Positions 35,016 through 44,286 of a stretch of 64,000 bases of DNA are shown here, in pieces. Every line of letters begins with the position of its first letter. Position 1 is the first letter of the stretch. Both the position numbers and the translations under genes were made by a program. Below the pieces are notes generated by a model, which was not told the origin of the DNA, ran no database searches, and saw nothing but the letters and a program-made list of their open reading frames with translations. Source of the DNA: Planctomycetota bacterium (GTDB lineage: Bacteria > Planctomycetota > UBA1135); contig SHNF01000016.1 in assembly GCA_004295085.1 (NCBI GenBank), forward strand, positions 1-64,000, written 5' to 3'.

Positions 35016-35067
35016 AAGCGGCGCCGGACCGGCCAGCGAGGTTCCCGCGCGCCTACACTCTGCTCCG

Positions 35068-36102
35068 ATGGAGCAGTCGCGTTCCAACCTGTCCCCCGCG
35101 CGCATCATGGAAGTCGGCACGGCCTTCTGGCCGGCCAAGACCCTGCTCTCGGCCCTCGAGCTGCGCCTGTTCACGACGCTGGGCGCCAAGGCCATGACCG
35201 GCGCCGAGCTGCAGCGCGCGCTCGGCCTGCATCCGCGCGCCAACCCGGACTTCTTCGACGCGCTGGTCGCGCTGCGCTTCCTCGAGCGCGATGGCGAGGG
35301 GCCCGGCGCCCGCTATCGCAACACGCCGGAGACTGCCCTCTTCCTCGACCGCAACAGTCCCCAGTTCATGGGCGGCTTCCTCGAGATGGCCAACGCCCGC
35401 CTGTACCCGTTCTGGGGCGATCTCACCGAGGCGCTGCGCACCGGCCAGCCGCAGAACGAGATCAAGCACACCGGCACGTCGGTGTTCGCCGAGCTGTACA
35501 GCAAGCCGGAGCGTCTCGAGCAGTTCATGGACGCGATGAGCGGCATCTCCGCCGGCAACTTCCGCGCCTTCGCCGAGAAGTTCGACTTCTCGCGCTACCA
35601 GACGCTCTGCGACGTCGGCGGCGCGACCGGCCAGCTCTCGATGTTCGTCGCACAGCGCCACCCCCACCTCCGCTGCATCTCCGCGGACCTGCCCGAGGCC
35701 ACCCGCATCGCGCAGCGGAAGATCGCGGCGGCGGGACTCGACGGCCGCGTCTCCGCGCGCTCGATCGACTTCTTCGCGGAGCCGCTGCCCAAGGCCGACG
35801 TGATCACGATGGGCATGATCCTCCACGACTGGAACCTGGAGAAGAAGCGCCACCTCGTCCGCGCCGCCTACGACGCCCTGCCTCCCGGCGGCGCCTTCGT
35901 CGTCATCGAGAACCTGATCGACGACGCCCGCCGCGAGAACGCCTTCGGCCTCCTGATGTCCCTCAACATGCTGATCGAGTTCGGCGAGGCCTTCGACTTC
36001 ACCGCCGCCGATTTCACCTCCTGGTGCCGCGAGGCCGGCTTCAAGCGCTTCGACGTGATCCCCCTGGGCGGCCCGGCCAGCGCCGGTGTCGCCTACAAAT
36101 GA
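35068..36102 (+). CDS. O-methyltransferase family 2 protein
   Basis: 344-aa SAM-dependent methyltransferase. The N-terminal winged-helix dimerisation domain (about 10-95) contains SALELRLFTTLGAKAMTGAEL. The catalytic domain has the SAM motif CDVGGATGQLSMF, the acidic SADLPEA loop, a catalytic-type His in GMILHDWNLEKK and the PPGGAFVVIENL strand. Similar enzymes methylate hydroxyl groups in secondary or quinone-like compounds. A hairpin terminator follows. Confidence 0.92.
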   Translation: MEQSRSNLSPARIMEVGTAFWPAKTLLSALELRLFTTLGAKAMTGAELQRALGLHPRANPDFFDALVALRFLERDGEGPGARYRNTPETALFLDRNSPQFMGGFLEMANARLYPFWGDLTEALRTGQPQNEIKHTGTSVFAELYSKPERLEQFMDAMSGISAGNFRAFAEKFDFSRYQTLCDVGGATGQLSMFVAQRHPHLRCISADLPEATRIAQRKIAAAGLDGRVSARSIDFFAEPLPKADVITMGMILHDWNLEKKRHLVRAAYDALPPGGAFVVIENLIDDARRENAFGLLMSLNMLIEFGEAFDFTAADFTSWCREAGFKRFDVIPLGGPASAGVAYK

Positions 36103-36166
36103 GGGCTGATTTCGGCCTTTTCGCCGGTGACCGTGGACGGATGAGCGGTTCGTGCCCGGAATGACG

Positions 36167-36190
36167 GTGACGCCGCACAGCCGGCGTCAC
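36167..36190. terminator. Bidirectional hairpin between convergent methyltransferase and fragment
   Basis: GTGACGCCG (36167-36175) pairs perfectly with CGGCGTCAC (36182-36190) around a 6-nt loop. No T-run follows, so termination strength is uncertain. Confidence 0.45.
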
Positions 36191-36342
36191 AGCACGTCGG
36201 CCATGCGACTCATCGCGCGGGAGTAGAGCGCGCGGGCGCTCGCCTCCCCGCCGAGCTGCAGACTTTCAGCGATCTCCGAATACGACATCTCGCAGACGCG
36301 CCGCATCTCGATGACACTGCGCCATGCGCGGCAGTATAGCAC
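36187..36342 (-). pseudogene. C-terminal remnant of an ECF sigma factor
   Basis: About 51 codons ending at a stop encode YRxV-like and [25 protein letters not shown], the region 4 helix-turn-helix of an ECF sigma factor. Region 2 and the start are missing. Immediately upstream the sequence switches to a truncated dehydrogenase in another frame. ECF sigma genes of this sort are commonly found beside YCII, VOC, DUF899 and SRPBCC genes like those around here. Confidence 0.7.
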
Positions 36343-36365
36343 GTCTGTGCTACGGTGGACTCCAT

Positions 36366-36773
36366 GGGCAGCGCCACCAGGTTGCCTTCGGCGTAGCGGA
36401 CGCGGACCAGCTCGGCGAAGGAGCCCCAGTGCGTGAAGCCCGGCTGCGACTGCGCGTCGCACACCTGCGGGTCGCCGGCGCGGCAGGGTGGGCATCGGCC
36501 GCAGCCGGCTACGAAGGGCACGGTCACGCGGTCGCCGCTCTTCCAGCGGGCCACGCCGCGGCCCACGGCGGCGATCTCCCCCGCCAGCTCGTGGCCGGGC
36601 ACGTGCGGCAGCGAGCGGATGTCCGGATCGTGGCCCTGCCAGCCGTGCCAGTCGCTGCGGCAGATGCCGGTCGCGCGCACGCGCACGATCGCTTCGCCGT
36701 CGCCGGGCTCGGGGTCGGGCAGCTCGCGCAGGGTGATCGGTCCGCCGAAGGCGTCGTAGGCCGCGGCCTTCAT
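36366..36773 (-). pseudogene. Truncated duplicate of the 24.2-kb zinc alcohol dehydrogenase
   Basis: Codons 1-136 match the dehydrogenase at 24209-25249, including Cys38, His61-Glu62 and all four structural cysteines, then stop matching after NLVALP. 118 of 120 nt are identical between 36421-36540 and 24897-25016. The NAD-binding half is missing, so it cannot work as a dehydrogenase. The junction abuts the sigma factor remnant. Confidence 0.88.
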
Positions 36774-36833
36774 CGCGCCACGATACCAGTGCTGGAGCAC
36801 CCCGGCGCGCGCTCGCGGCTAGACTGAGACGCA

Positions 36834-37376
36834 GTGGCCAGGTACGTGGCACTGATCCGCGGCGTCAACAACGCCGGCGCCGGGAGCCGCGTCGCCATGG
36901 CGGACCTTCGCGACCTGTTCGAAGACCTCGGCTTCCGCGACGTGCGCACCTTGCTCAACAGCGGCAACGTCATCTTCGCGACGCAGAAGCAGGAGCGCAG
37001 CGCGGTGCTCGCGCGCATCCAGGAAGGGTTCGCCTCCCGACTCGGCCTGACCGCGCCGGTGATCGTCCTATCCGGCCAGGAGCTCGCTGCGGCCGTGCGC
37101 GACAACCCGTTCTCCAACCTTGCGACCGATCCGTCCCGTCTGCTCGTGGTGGTGCCGCGCACGCGGTCGGACCTGGGACGGCTGCGGCCCCTCCTCGAGG
37201 AGCAGTGGGCCCCGGAAGCGCTGGCTCTCGGCAGCCGCGTTGCGTACCTCTGGTGCGCAGCAGGCGTCGCGAAGAGTCCGCTCTGGACGGCAGTGGACCG
37301 CGCGCTGGAACGGTCGGGCACGGCCCGCAACATGGCCACGTTCACGAAGGCCTGCGCCTGTCTGTCGGAGAAGTGA
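36834..37376 (+). CDS. DUF1697 family protein
   Basis: 180 aa from a GTG start. It opens with [13 protein letters not shown] and has [15 protein letters not shown], the two signature blocks of DUF1697, plus the C-terminal [15 protein letters not shown]. Function of the family is unknown. It is divergent from the truncated dehydrogenase, and a piece of its 3' end recurs at 31966-32015. Confidence 0.9.
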   Translation: MARYVALIRGVNNAGAGSRVAMADLRDLFEDLGFRDVRTLLNSGNVIFATQKQERSAVLARIQEGFASRLGLTAPVIVLSGQELAAAVRDNPFSNLATDPSRLLVVVPRTRSDLGRLRPLLEEQWAPEALALGSRVAYLWCAAGVAKSPLWTAVDRALERSGTARNMATFTKACACLSEK

Positions 37377-37402
37377 GCCGGAAGGAGATCTAGACTGCAG
37401 CG

Positions 37403-37849
37403 ATGGTGACCGGCGACCTCCGGCTCCGGATCACGGTGGAGAACCCGCCGGCGGGCGTCAGCATCCAGGTGCAGCGCGGGCGTGATGGACTGCTGGCGCC
37501 GAGCCGGTCCGGTCCGAAGTCGATCTCCTTCGACTTCGAGATGCGCCTGGGAGCTCCAAAGGCGCCGGGCGCGCTGCGCTTCCTCGGCGAGTTCGCGCAG
37601 GGTCCGCCGGCGGCCCGGTTCGTCTACGTCAGCTCCGGTGCGCGCGCGGGCCAGGGTGGCTCCTGTTGGGACCGCCGCGCCAAGGTCCCGCTGGGCGGCA
37701 TCACGCCCGAGCAGGCCCGCCGCGTGCTCGCCGGCGAAGGGCTGGTCCTGGAGGCGCGGATCGGCGGGACCGCGCGCGACGGCGGCCCGATGTGCGGCGC
37801 GGTCCCCTTGCTGGGTGCAGGGTGGACGGTGAAAGCAACCGGCAAGTGA
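37403..37849 (+). CDS. DUF5990 family protein
   Basis: 148 aa. Family features are LRITVENPPAGVSIQVQRG, RFLGEFAQGPPAARFVYV and SCWDRRAKVPL. No enzymatic motif is evident. Its stop overlaps the GTG of the following racemase fragment by 4 nt. Confidence 0.8.
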   Translation: MVTGDLRLRITVENPPAGVSIQVQRGRDGLLAPSRSGPKSISFDFEMRLGAPKAPGALRFLGEFAQGPPAARFVYVSSGARAGQGGSCWDRRAKVPLGGITPEQARRVLAGEGLVLEARIGGTARDGGPMCGAVPLLGAGWTVKATGK

Positions 37850-37980
37850 CCGTCCTCGGCAAGCACATCGGGATCGTCGCCGTCAGCGCGGAGGGTGCGG
37901 CGCTCTGCTACCGCACGATCGCGACAGAGGCGGCGGCGGTGCTGGGCCCGCACGTGCATCCTGGCGCAGGCGGCCCTGCG
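37846..37980 (+). pseudogene. N-terminal fragment of an Asp/Glu racemase family gene
   Basis: From a GTG, the frame reads KHIGIVAVSAEGAALCYRTI, the first strand and helix of Asp/Glu racemases, then HVHP, after which homology stops near 37970. The frame happens to stay open into the next gene, but that gene has its own ribosome site. The first catalytic Cys position is replaced by Val, and the second half is absent. Confidence 0.65.
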
Positions 37981-38112
37981 CGAGGCGATGGGTGCCGTGC
38001 CGGCTTGACAGCTCGTGATCGGCGGGCAGGGTGTACTGTCCCGCGAACGTATCGTGTGTCGGCAAGGTTCGCGCACCCACCCCTCAGAATCAGCTCAGAA
38101 TCAGGAGACATC

Positions 38113-38559
38113 ATGGCGACGGGCACCGTACGGCTTCACCGCGTCCTCCGGGCGACTCCGGAGCGGGTCTACCGGGCCTTCCTCGATGCGGACGCGATGG
38201 TCAAATGGCTGCCGCCAAACGGGTTCACGGGCAAGGTCCACCAGCTGGAGGCCAGGGTCGGCGGCAGCTACAGGATGTCGTTCACGAATTTCACCAGCGG
38301 CAAGAGCCACTCCTTCGGCGGCAAGTATGTCGAGCTGGTTCCGAATGAGCGCATCCGCCACACGGACACGTTCGACGACCCGAACCTGCCCGGCGCGATG
38401 CAGATGACGATCACCTTGAAGCAGGTGTTCTGCGGGACCGAGCTGAACATCGTCCAGGAAGGGATTCCCGAGGTCATTCCGACCGAAGCCTGCTATCTCG
38501 GCTGGCAGGAGTCGCTCACGCTGCTGGCGAAGCTGGTCGAGGCCGAGATCCCGGAATAG
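38113..38559 (+). CDS. SRPBCC (AHSA1-like) family protein
   Basis: 148 aa starting at an ATG with AGGAGA 4 nt upstream. AHSA1-type features are VLRATPERVYRAFLDADAMVKWLPP and YVELVPNERIRHTD, then the C-terminal helix LGWQESLTLLAKLVEAEI. These domains bind lipids or other hydrophobic molecules; the exact role is unknown. Confidence 0.9.
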   Translation: MATGTVRLHRVLRATPERVYRAFLDADAMVKWLPPNGFTGKVHQLEARVGGSYRMSFTNFTSGKSHSFGGKYVELVPNERIRHTDTFDDPNLPGAMQMTITLKQVFCGTELNIVQEGIPEVIPTEACYLGWQESLTLLAKLVEAEIPE

Positions 38560-38629
38560 CTCCGGTCTCCCGAACCGGTGCACGGATCCTGGACCTGCAA
38601 CGCGAGCGGCCGCTCGGTATAGTGGCCGC

Positions 38630-39046
38630 ATGATGCGCGGTCTCATCGGCGGTTCCTTGCTCCCGGTCCTGCTCGCGGCCTGCTCCACCACGCGGGAGGT
38701 GTTTCCACCGCTCGCCGGCCATTGGCTGCCGCAGAGCGCCGTGCTGGGCGGCCAGGATTTCCCCGTGTCCAACTTCGACGGAGCGGCGCTGAACCTGACG
38801 ACCGAGAGCTATGAGTTCGCGGGCGACTGGGGCACGTACGTGCTCCTGGACTGGGATGGCTCCGGCGGAATGGACATCCATGGCGTCCATGGCCCGAATG
38901 CCGGGCGGACGATTCCAGCGATCTACGAGCTCGACTGGGACCAGCTCGTGATCTGCTATCAACTGGGCGCCGGAGACCGGCCGGAGGGGTTCGAGTCGCC
39001 GGCGGGCTCGCAGGTGCTGCTGGTTCGATATTCGCGCGGGCTGTAG
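38630..39046 (+). CDS. TIGR03067-type lipoprotein
   Basis: 138 aa with a lipoprotein signal (LLPVLLAACS, lipobox Cys18). The mature part has the pattern LAGHWLPQSA, MDIHGVHGPNAGRTIPAIYELD and DQLVICYQLGAGDRPEGF seen in the TIGR03067 family, which is expanded in planctomycetes. Function unknown. It is followed closely by another exported protein gene. Confidence 0.82.
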   Translation: MMRGLIGGSLLPVLLAACSTTREVFPPLAGHWLPQSAVLGGQDFPVSNFDGAALNLTTESYEFAGDWGTYVLLDWDGSGGMDIHGVHGPNAGRTIPAIYELDWDQLVICYQLGAGDRPEGFESPAGSQVLLVRYSRGL

Positions 39047-39069
39047 GTTACGGACAGCGCCGCGAGCGC

Positions 39070-40854
39070 ATGACCATCGCTCTCCGCCGCCTGGCAGCGC
39101 TCGTCCTCGGCGTCCTCGGCGTCCTCGGCGCATCGGGCTGCGCGCCTCCCGCGGCAGCGGGGCAGCCCCCGGAGCGTCCGGAGATCGCGTACACGATCCG
39201 CTACGACGCCGCGGCCGAGCCAGCGGCGCTGGCGATCGTGCTCGGGGCCACGGGCCTTCCGGCCGCCGGCAGCGTGGTCTGCCGCCTGGAGGACTGGGGC
39301 GAGTGGATCAGCGCGCCCTACGTCTATCTCCGGCATCTGCAGGTCGACGGGCGCCCGGTCCAGCTCGACGGCGCGGGCTCGTTCACCGTTCCGGCCGAGC
39401 TCGTCGCCGACCGCCGGCTCGAGCTGCGCTACGAGCTCACGGTCCAGCCCGAGTACTCGGCCGAGCAGGAGCAGCGGCGGCTCCTGCCCTTCCACATCGA
39501 TCACCACGTCTTCGCTTTCGCCGGCAACACGTTTATCGCGATCCTGGCCGACGGCGCGCCGCTCGCCGCCGACGTCACCGTCCGTGTCGAAGCCGCGCCG
39601 GAGCAGCAGGTCTTCACCGGCTGGGGCGGCCTCAGCGTGGGTCCGCAGGAGGGCGCCGCTCCCCCGTCCTTCCCGGACGGCAATGGCATCTTCGCGATCG
39701 GCAGATCGACCGGGCACACCACGGGCAGTATCGACGGCTCGACTCTCGAGGTGGTGCAGTTCTGCACGGGGCCGGATGTCACGGAAGCCGTTGCCGAGGT
39801 CGCCCGGACCTTGATCCCTTCTTTCACGCGCGGCACCGGGCGCGGCCCGCGGGGCCCTGTGCGCATCTTTGTCGAAGGCTCGCGCGGAGGCGGGACATAC
39901 ACCGACCTCGGCCTGGTCGTGGACTCGCCGGGCGAGCTGCCACTTCCGGATGACACGAAGAACCTGATCGCCCACGAGCTGTTCCACGGCTGGCTGGGCT
40001 CGCCCCTCACGGACGACGAGTCGCTGGCCTGGTTCAGCGAGGGCTTCACGGACTACCTGGCGATCTGGCACTCTGCTGCCACCAGCCTGGCCACGCCCGA
40101 CCGCTTCGCCGAGCGGATCCTCGGCGTCGAGCGCGAGGCGCGCGACCACTCCTCGCTGGGCCGCGTCGCCTTCGCGCAGCCCGGCGTCGACTGGCGCGAC
40201 GACAACGGACCCAACGAGACGATGGCCTACCGCGGCGGCGCGCTGCTCGCCTTCCTCGTGGACGCCGAGCTGCGCCGCCGCAGCCAGCAGTCGGTGAACG
40301 CGGTGGTCCGCGAGCTGCTGGCCTCGGCGCCGCGCGGTTACCAGCTCGCGGACATCCGCGACGCCATGACGAAGCTCGGCATCGCCGACGTCTACGAGCG
40401 CTCGATCGCCGGCACGGAGCTGCTACCGGCATTCCCTCTGCTGGTCGCGCTGGGATACGACGAGACGGTCGAGCAGGCGGCCCTGACCTACCTCGGCATC
40501 GAAGCCCGCTTCGACGGACCCTCCGGCGCGGCCGACGTCGTGCCCGCGGTCGTGACCGCGATCGATTCCGCGGGCCCGGCCGCGAAGGCCGGCATCCAGC
40601 CCGGCGATCGGATCCTGAGCTACGGAACGCGGCGCGGCAATCCCCCCCAGCTCGGTCCCGAGGCTCCGCCGCGTTACCAGTTCGGCCTCAGCGTGATTCC
40701 TTCGGGGGCGACGTCGGTCCCGCTGGAGTTGGAGCGGGACGGCAAGGCGATGCAGGTGGAGATCGCTCCCAAGCTCGTCCCCGGGGGCCAGCGCGTCGCG
40801 CTGCGCTGGAATCCGCAGCGCCATACGGGATTCTTCGAGCTGCCGCCACGCTGA
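39070..40854 (+). CDS. M61-type metallopeptidase with C-terminal PDZ domain
   Basis: 594-aa exported lipoprotein-like enzyme (signal LGVLGASGCAPP). The zinc motif HELFH is at 302-306, with the third ligand Glu324 in WFSEGFTDYLAI, as in glycyl aminopeptidase-like M61 enzymes. An N-terminal beta domain (40-180) precedes the catalytic part. A PDZ domain (about 490-585; AGIQPGDRILSYG) sits at the end. It likely trims peptides outside the cytoplasm. Confidence 0.88.
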   Translation: MTIALRRLAALVLGVLGVLGASGCAPPAAAGQPPERPEIAYTIRYDAAAEPAALAIVLGATGLPAAGSVVCRLEDWGEWISAPYVYLRHLQVDGRPVQLDGAGSFTVPAELVADRRLELRYELTVQPEYSAEQEQRRLLPFHIDHHVFAFAGNTFIAILADGAPLAADVTVRVEAAPEQQVFTGWGGLSVGPQEGAAPPSFPDGNGIFAIGRSTGHTTGSIDGSTLEVVQFCTGPDVTEAVAEVARTLIPSFTRGTGRGPRGPVRIFVEGSRGGGTYTDLGLVVDSPGELPLPDDTKNLIAHELFHGWLGSPLTDDESLAWFSEGFTDYLAIWHSAATSLATPDRFAERILGVEREARDHSSLGRVAFAQPGVDWRDDNGPNETMAYRGGALLAFLVDAELRRRSQQSVNAVVRELLASAPRGYQLADIRDAMTKLGIADVYERSIAGTELLPAFPLLVALGYDETVEQAALTYLGIEARFDGPSGAADVVPAVVTAIDSAGPAAKAGIQPGDRILSYGTRRGNPPQLGPEAPPRYQFGLSVIPSGATSVPLELERDGKAMQVEIAPKLVPGGQRVALRWNPQRHTGFFELPPR

Positions 40855-40888
40855 GGACGCGCGCTCGCTGTCCGCCGGATACCATCTC

Positions 40889-41698
40889 TTGGGAGTGGCT
40901 CACCCCCCGGAATCCGAGTCCTTCGCGGTCAAGTCGGGTTTTGCAGGCGCTCCGGAAGATTGGGCGGAGCTGATCCAGACCATCGTGGCGATGGCCAACA
41001 CGTCCGGAGGTGCCATCCTCCTCGAAGGTCATTCGTGCAGCGCTCACGAGCTCGACTCCTCGCGGATCGACGACCGGGTGAACCAGTACGTCGGCCCGCG
41101 CGTGCGAGGCATCACCTCGGCCACATCCGCGGAGAGGCATTGCCGCATCCAGGTGCCGGAATCCGACACGAAGCCCCACATGTTTCGCGGCGACGAGGCC
41201 GACCAGGCCCTCCTCCACGCCGGACAGGTGTGGGTGCGGCGCGGCCCGAAGAACGAGCCGGCGACTCCGGATGACGTCGAGCGCATGATCCGCCAGCGGG
41301 TGGCCGGCAGCCTCGAGGACCTGCGGCTCCGGGTTTTGACGGCGGAAGGACCGGGCGCGGGCGACGGCCCCGTGCCCGTGCGGCTTTCCAGCGAGCCGGG
41401 AGCGCTTCCCATCGTTCCCGACATCGACAAGACCCATCCTTTCAGCACGCGAACGCTCGGAAAGGAGCTCGGCAAGGGTCAGAACTGGACCGCCGCCGCG
41501 GTGGCCTGCCTGCAGCTCAAGGGCAAGCCCGAGTTCTGGTTCGGAAGCAAGGGCATGCATGGCTATGCCATCCAGCGCTACACGGAGCGCGCGCTCGCCG
41601 CCCTGCGCGCGAAGCTGCAGGAAGACCCTGCCTGGGATCCGTTTGCGGAGCTGCGGCGGCGAGGTCTCAGACCCGGCCGCGGCGGCGAGAAAACGTGA
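40889..41698 (+). CDS. Schlafen/AlbA_2-like domain protein
   Basis: 269 aa from a TTG; GTG at 40895 is an alternative. ELIQTIVAMANTSGGAILL and the later GQVWVRRGPKNEPATP resemble the AlbA_2 putative nucleic-acid-binding domain of bacterial Schlafen-like proteins. The C-terminal ~90 residues look like a winged helix (THPFSTRTLGKELGKGQNWT). It stands alone between an exported peptidase and an unknown gene. Role unknown; a regulator or DNA-binding protein is plausible. Confidence 0.65.
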   Translation: MGVAHPPESESFAVKSGFAGAPEDWAELIQTIVAMANTSGGAILLEGHSCSAHELDSSRIDDRVNQYVGPRVRGITSATSAERHCRIQVPESDTKPHMFRGDEADQALLHAGQVWVRRGPKNEPATPDDVERMIRQRVAGSLEDLRLRVLTAEGPGAGDGPVPVRLSSEPGALPIVPDIDKTHPFSTRTLGKELGKGQNWTAAAVACLQLKGKPEFWFGSKGMHGYAIQRYTERALAALRAKLQEDPAWDPFAELRRRGLRPGRGGEKT

Positions 41699-41807
41699 TG
41701 CGTACACTGGCGCCCGGCCAGAGCGATCGCGCTGGTGCACCTGAGTGGTCGATTCCGCGGCCTTGGAGGTAGGATGGACCCATCCAATGGTTTCCGAAGA
41801 GGCCGTC

Positions 41808-42563
41808 ATGGTCAAGCCGTTGGTCGAGCCAGGCACGATTTGTCTGCGAGCTGCGCCGGGTGAGACCCATGCCTTGGAAGTGGTGATCGCCAAGGCTCCG
41901 GCTGGCGCCTCCGTGACTGCATCCGTCGTCAACGGCGGCTCGCTCGTCACTCTGAAGCAGGTGGTCACCTTCGAGCGCATCCATAGGGCGGCCACGGAGG
42001 AAGAGATCGAAGAGCTGCCGCGGTTTCCTCCGTCGACTCGCGAGAGATTCCGCAGGAGTGGCGTGGAGGAGCATGTCGATGCCCGGAGCTCCGACGGCCG
42101 CACCCCGCCGACGGTCGCCGCGGGCTTCCTGGTCCAGTTCCACCTGGAGTTCTCGGCCACGCAGCAACAGGCTCCCGAGGTCACCGCGGCGACCCTCGTC
42201 ATCGAAGGCAGCACCTGGGAGCGCGTCGAGATCCCCGTCTTCTTCCTGATCGGGACCGCGACCTCGGTTCCCACGGTGGAGCCGGCGGCAATCCGCCGCG
42301 CCGCCGAGCCGGGCGAGATTCTCACGCAGGACGTGGTGATCGCCGATGCGCCGTCTGCAGCCAGAGCCGTGGCATTCGCCGCCAAGGGCGGCCCCATCAT
42401 CCGGCTGCAGAAGCTCATCGCGTTGCGGCCGGTCAAGAGGAATTACACCGAGGGGCCGGCGCAGTCCGGCGCAAGGACTTCGATGGGATTCACCGCCACC
42501 GCCCTGCTGTGCTGCGTGGTGCGGGAACCCGGCCGCGAGGCGCGCGCTGAGCTCTCGGCCTGA
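41808..42563 (+). CDS. Unknown protein with two related beta domains
   Basis: 251 aa from the ATG after GAAGAGG; earlier in-frame ATG at 41787. Two similar segments, PGTICLRAAPGETHALEVVIAKAP and EPGEILTQDVVIADAPSAARAV-like, suggest an internal duplication of an Ig-like or beta-sandwich fold. There is no signal peptide and no known motif. Confidence 0.65.
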   Translation: MVKPLVEPGTICLRAAPGETHALEVVIAKAPAGASVTASVVNGGSLVTLKQVVTFERIHRAATEEEIEELPRFPPSTRERFRRSGVEEHVDARSSDGRTPPTVAAGFLVQFHLEFSATQQQAPEVTAATLVIEGSTWERVEIPVFFLIGTATSVPTVEPAAIRRAAEPGEILTQDVVIADAPSAARAVAFAAKGGPIIRLQKLIALRPVKRNYTEGPAQSGARTSMGFTATALLCCVVREPGREARAELSA

Positions 42564-42594
42564 GCGCGAAGTTCAGGTGCACGATGCGGATGCA

Positions 42595-43392
42595 TCATCC
42601 GAGCCCGGCGGCTCGCGCGATCAGAAACAACCCTGCCCCGACGGCGACGGCCCCGGTGGCTCGCGCGACGCGCTCACCGGCCGGTGCAAGACGCTCGACG
42701 GTGATGGCTGCGGTCACGACAGCCATCGCGCGCAGGTCCATGACCCCGATGACCACGAGGATCGCCGTCAGACCGGCACAGCAGTAGCTGCAGTGGAGGC
42801 CGAGGAGCAGGCCGTGTCGCCAGGCCGTGCGGGCGTCGGCCGGCAGCGTACGGCCGCGCCCGGGCGCCTCCCGGCAGCAGGCAAGGTGACGCGTCTTCCA
42901 AGCGGTGAACTGGAGCGCGCCGGCGATCAGGACGACCACGCCGACCGCGGTCGGAACGGCGCGCGCCAATGCCGGCTGCTGCATCTCGACCGCGGCCAGT
43001 GCGACGCCCAGCGGATACGCGGCCATTCCGAGCACGGTCCACACGCAGTAGTAACCCACGGCCACGAGCGCGGTCAGCCGACCGAGGCGCGTCCCGCCGG
43101 TCCTGCCGACGGACTGGCGGTAGCGCCACAGCATCGGGACCAGGGACGGCAGCATCATCGCCACCATCATCACGACCCACATGCCGAGGAACGACGCTGC
43201 GGCGCCGGGCCACGTCTGTCCGGGCATCCGCATCCACGCCATCGACATCGTCCAGCCGCCGGGCATCGGCATCCCGCCCATCGCCGACATGGAGGCGCAC
43301 CAGACGATCGTCGCCGCGGCGCTGGCGGCGAAGAGCAGCGCCGCGACGCCGAGAAAGGCTCGATCGGAAGACATGCGCGCCACGACAGCCAT
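42595..43392 (-). CDS. DUF2182 predicted metal-binding membrane protein
   Basis: 265 aa with about six transmembrane segments. The family pattern is visible: Met-rich opening (MSAMGGMPMPGGWTMSMAWM), MMVAMMLPSLVPMLWRYR and LLLGLHCSYCCAGLT. The Met/His/Cys content suggests copper or another soft metal. The start lies 8 nt after the stop of a DUF899 gene, so the two form an operon. Confidence 0.88.
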   Translation of the reverse strand: MAVVARMSSDRAFLGVAALLFAASAAATIVWCASMSAMGGMPMPGGWTMSMAWMRMPGQTWPGAAASFLGMWVVMMVAMMLPSLVPMLWRYRQSVGRTGGTRLGRLTALVAVGYYCVWTVLGMAAYPLGVALAAVEMQQPALARAVPTAVGVVVLIAGALQFTAWKTRHLACCREAPGRGRTLPADARTAWRHGLLLGLHCSYCCAGLTAILVVIGVMDLRAMAVVTAAITVERLAPAGERVARATGAVAVGAGLFLIARAAGLG

Positions 43393-43400
43393 GACTTCGC

Positions 43401-44198
43401 TCAGCCCTTGGTGTACTCGTCGTGGCGGCGCCACCAGACGCCCGTCTCGTTCCGCCCCTTGGGAGCTCGGTCGAGCCACTGGTACATGCCCCAGAGGCCG
43501 TCCAGCCCGCGCGCATAGGTGGAATAGGTGTGGTAGACGACGCCGTCCTCGAGCGCGAACGCGCTCATGCCCGGCCTCTCTCGCGTGTATGTGGCCACGT
43601 CGGTTCCGGTCATGGCCGCGATCTGAGCGACGGGCCCCTCGCCGCCGCGCAACTGCCACTCTCGAACGGTCTTTCCTGCGAGCGGCTCAGGCGCCGGCGC
43701 CTCGCGCCGGTAGTTGTATTCGATGCCTCCTTCGCGCTGTTGCTCCCGGGTGAACCCGACGCTGAAGTCGAAGTTGAAGTCGCTGCCGAGCGACGACGCC
43801 CAGGGAAACGTCCACCCCATCCGCCGCTGGAACGCCTGCAGCTTCGCGAGCGGCGCCCGCGACACCGCGCAGAGCGTGACGTCGTGGTTGGCCAGGTGGA
43901 CGGCGAAGCCGTCGAAGCCGTCCGCGATCGCCGAGCAGGACGGACAGCCCGCCGTGTAGTCGGGCCCGAACATGAAGTGGTAGACGAGCAGCTGCGAGCG
44001 CCCCCGGAAGAGGTCCGCCAGCGAGGCCTTCCCCTCGTCGGTCTCGAATCGATACTCCTTGTCGATGCGAACCCACGGCAGCTCCTGCCGCCGCCGCGCC
44101 AGCTCGTCGCTGCGCCGCGTGAGCTCCTTCTCCGCCTCGAGCAGCTCGAGCCGCGCGGCGAGCCACTCCTTCCGTGTCCCGGTCATGTGCTTGGTCAT
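43401..44198 (-). CDS. DUF899 thioredoxin-like protein
   Basis: 265 aa from an ATG with GAAGGAG 9 nt upstream; the frame extends 10 codons further. DUF899 signatures are RRQELPWVRIDKEYRFE, QLLVYHFMFGPDYTAGCPSCSAIADGF (thioredoxin-like CxxC) and ERPGMSAFALEDGVVYHTYSTYARG. These proteins are thought to be redox-active but poorly studied. The gene is followed by DUF2182 and diverges from a regulator gene. Confidence 0.92.
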   Translation of the reverse strand: MTKHMTGTRKEWLAARLELLEAEKELTRRSDELARRRQELPWVRIDKEYRFETDEGKASLADLFRGRSQLLVYHFMFGPDYTAGCPSCSAIADGFDGFAVHLANHDVTLCAVSRAPLAKLQAFQRRMGWTFPWASSLGSDFNFDFSVGFTREQQREGGIEYNYRREAPAPEPLAGKTVREWQLRGGEGPVAQIAAMTGTDVATYTRERPGMSAFALEDGVVYHTYSTYARGLDGLWGMYQWLDRAPKGRNETGVWWRRHDEYTKG

Positions 44199-44286
44199 CG
44201 CTCGTATCTCCTTCTTTCGGGTGGTCACGAGATAGAATTAGCGCCGGACATCGAACGGTGGGAGTGACAAGTGTGGCGCGATTCCG

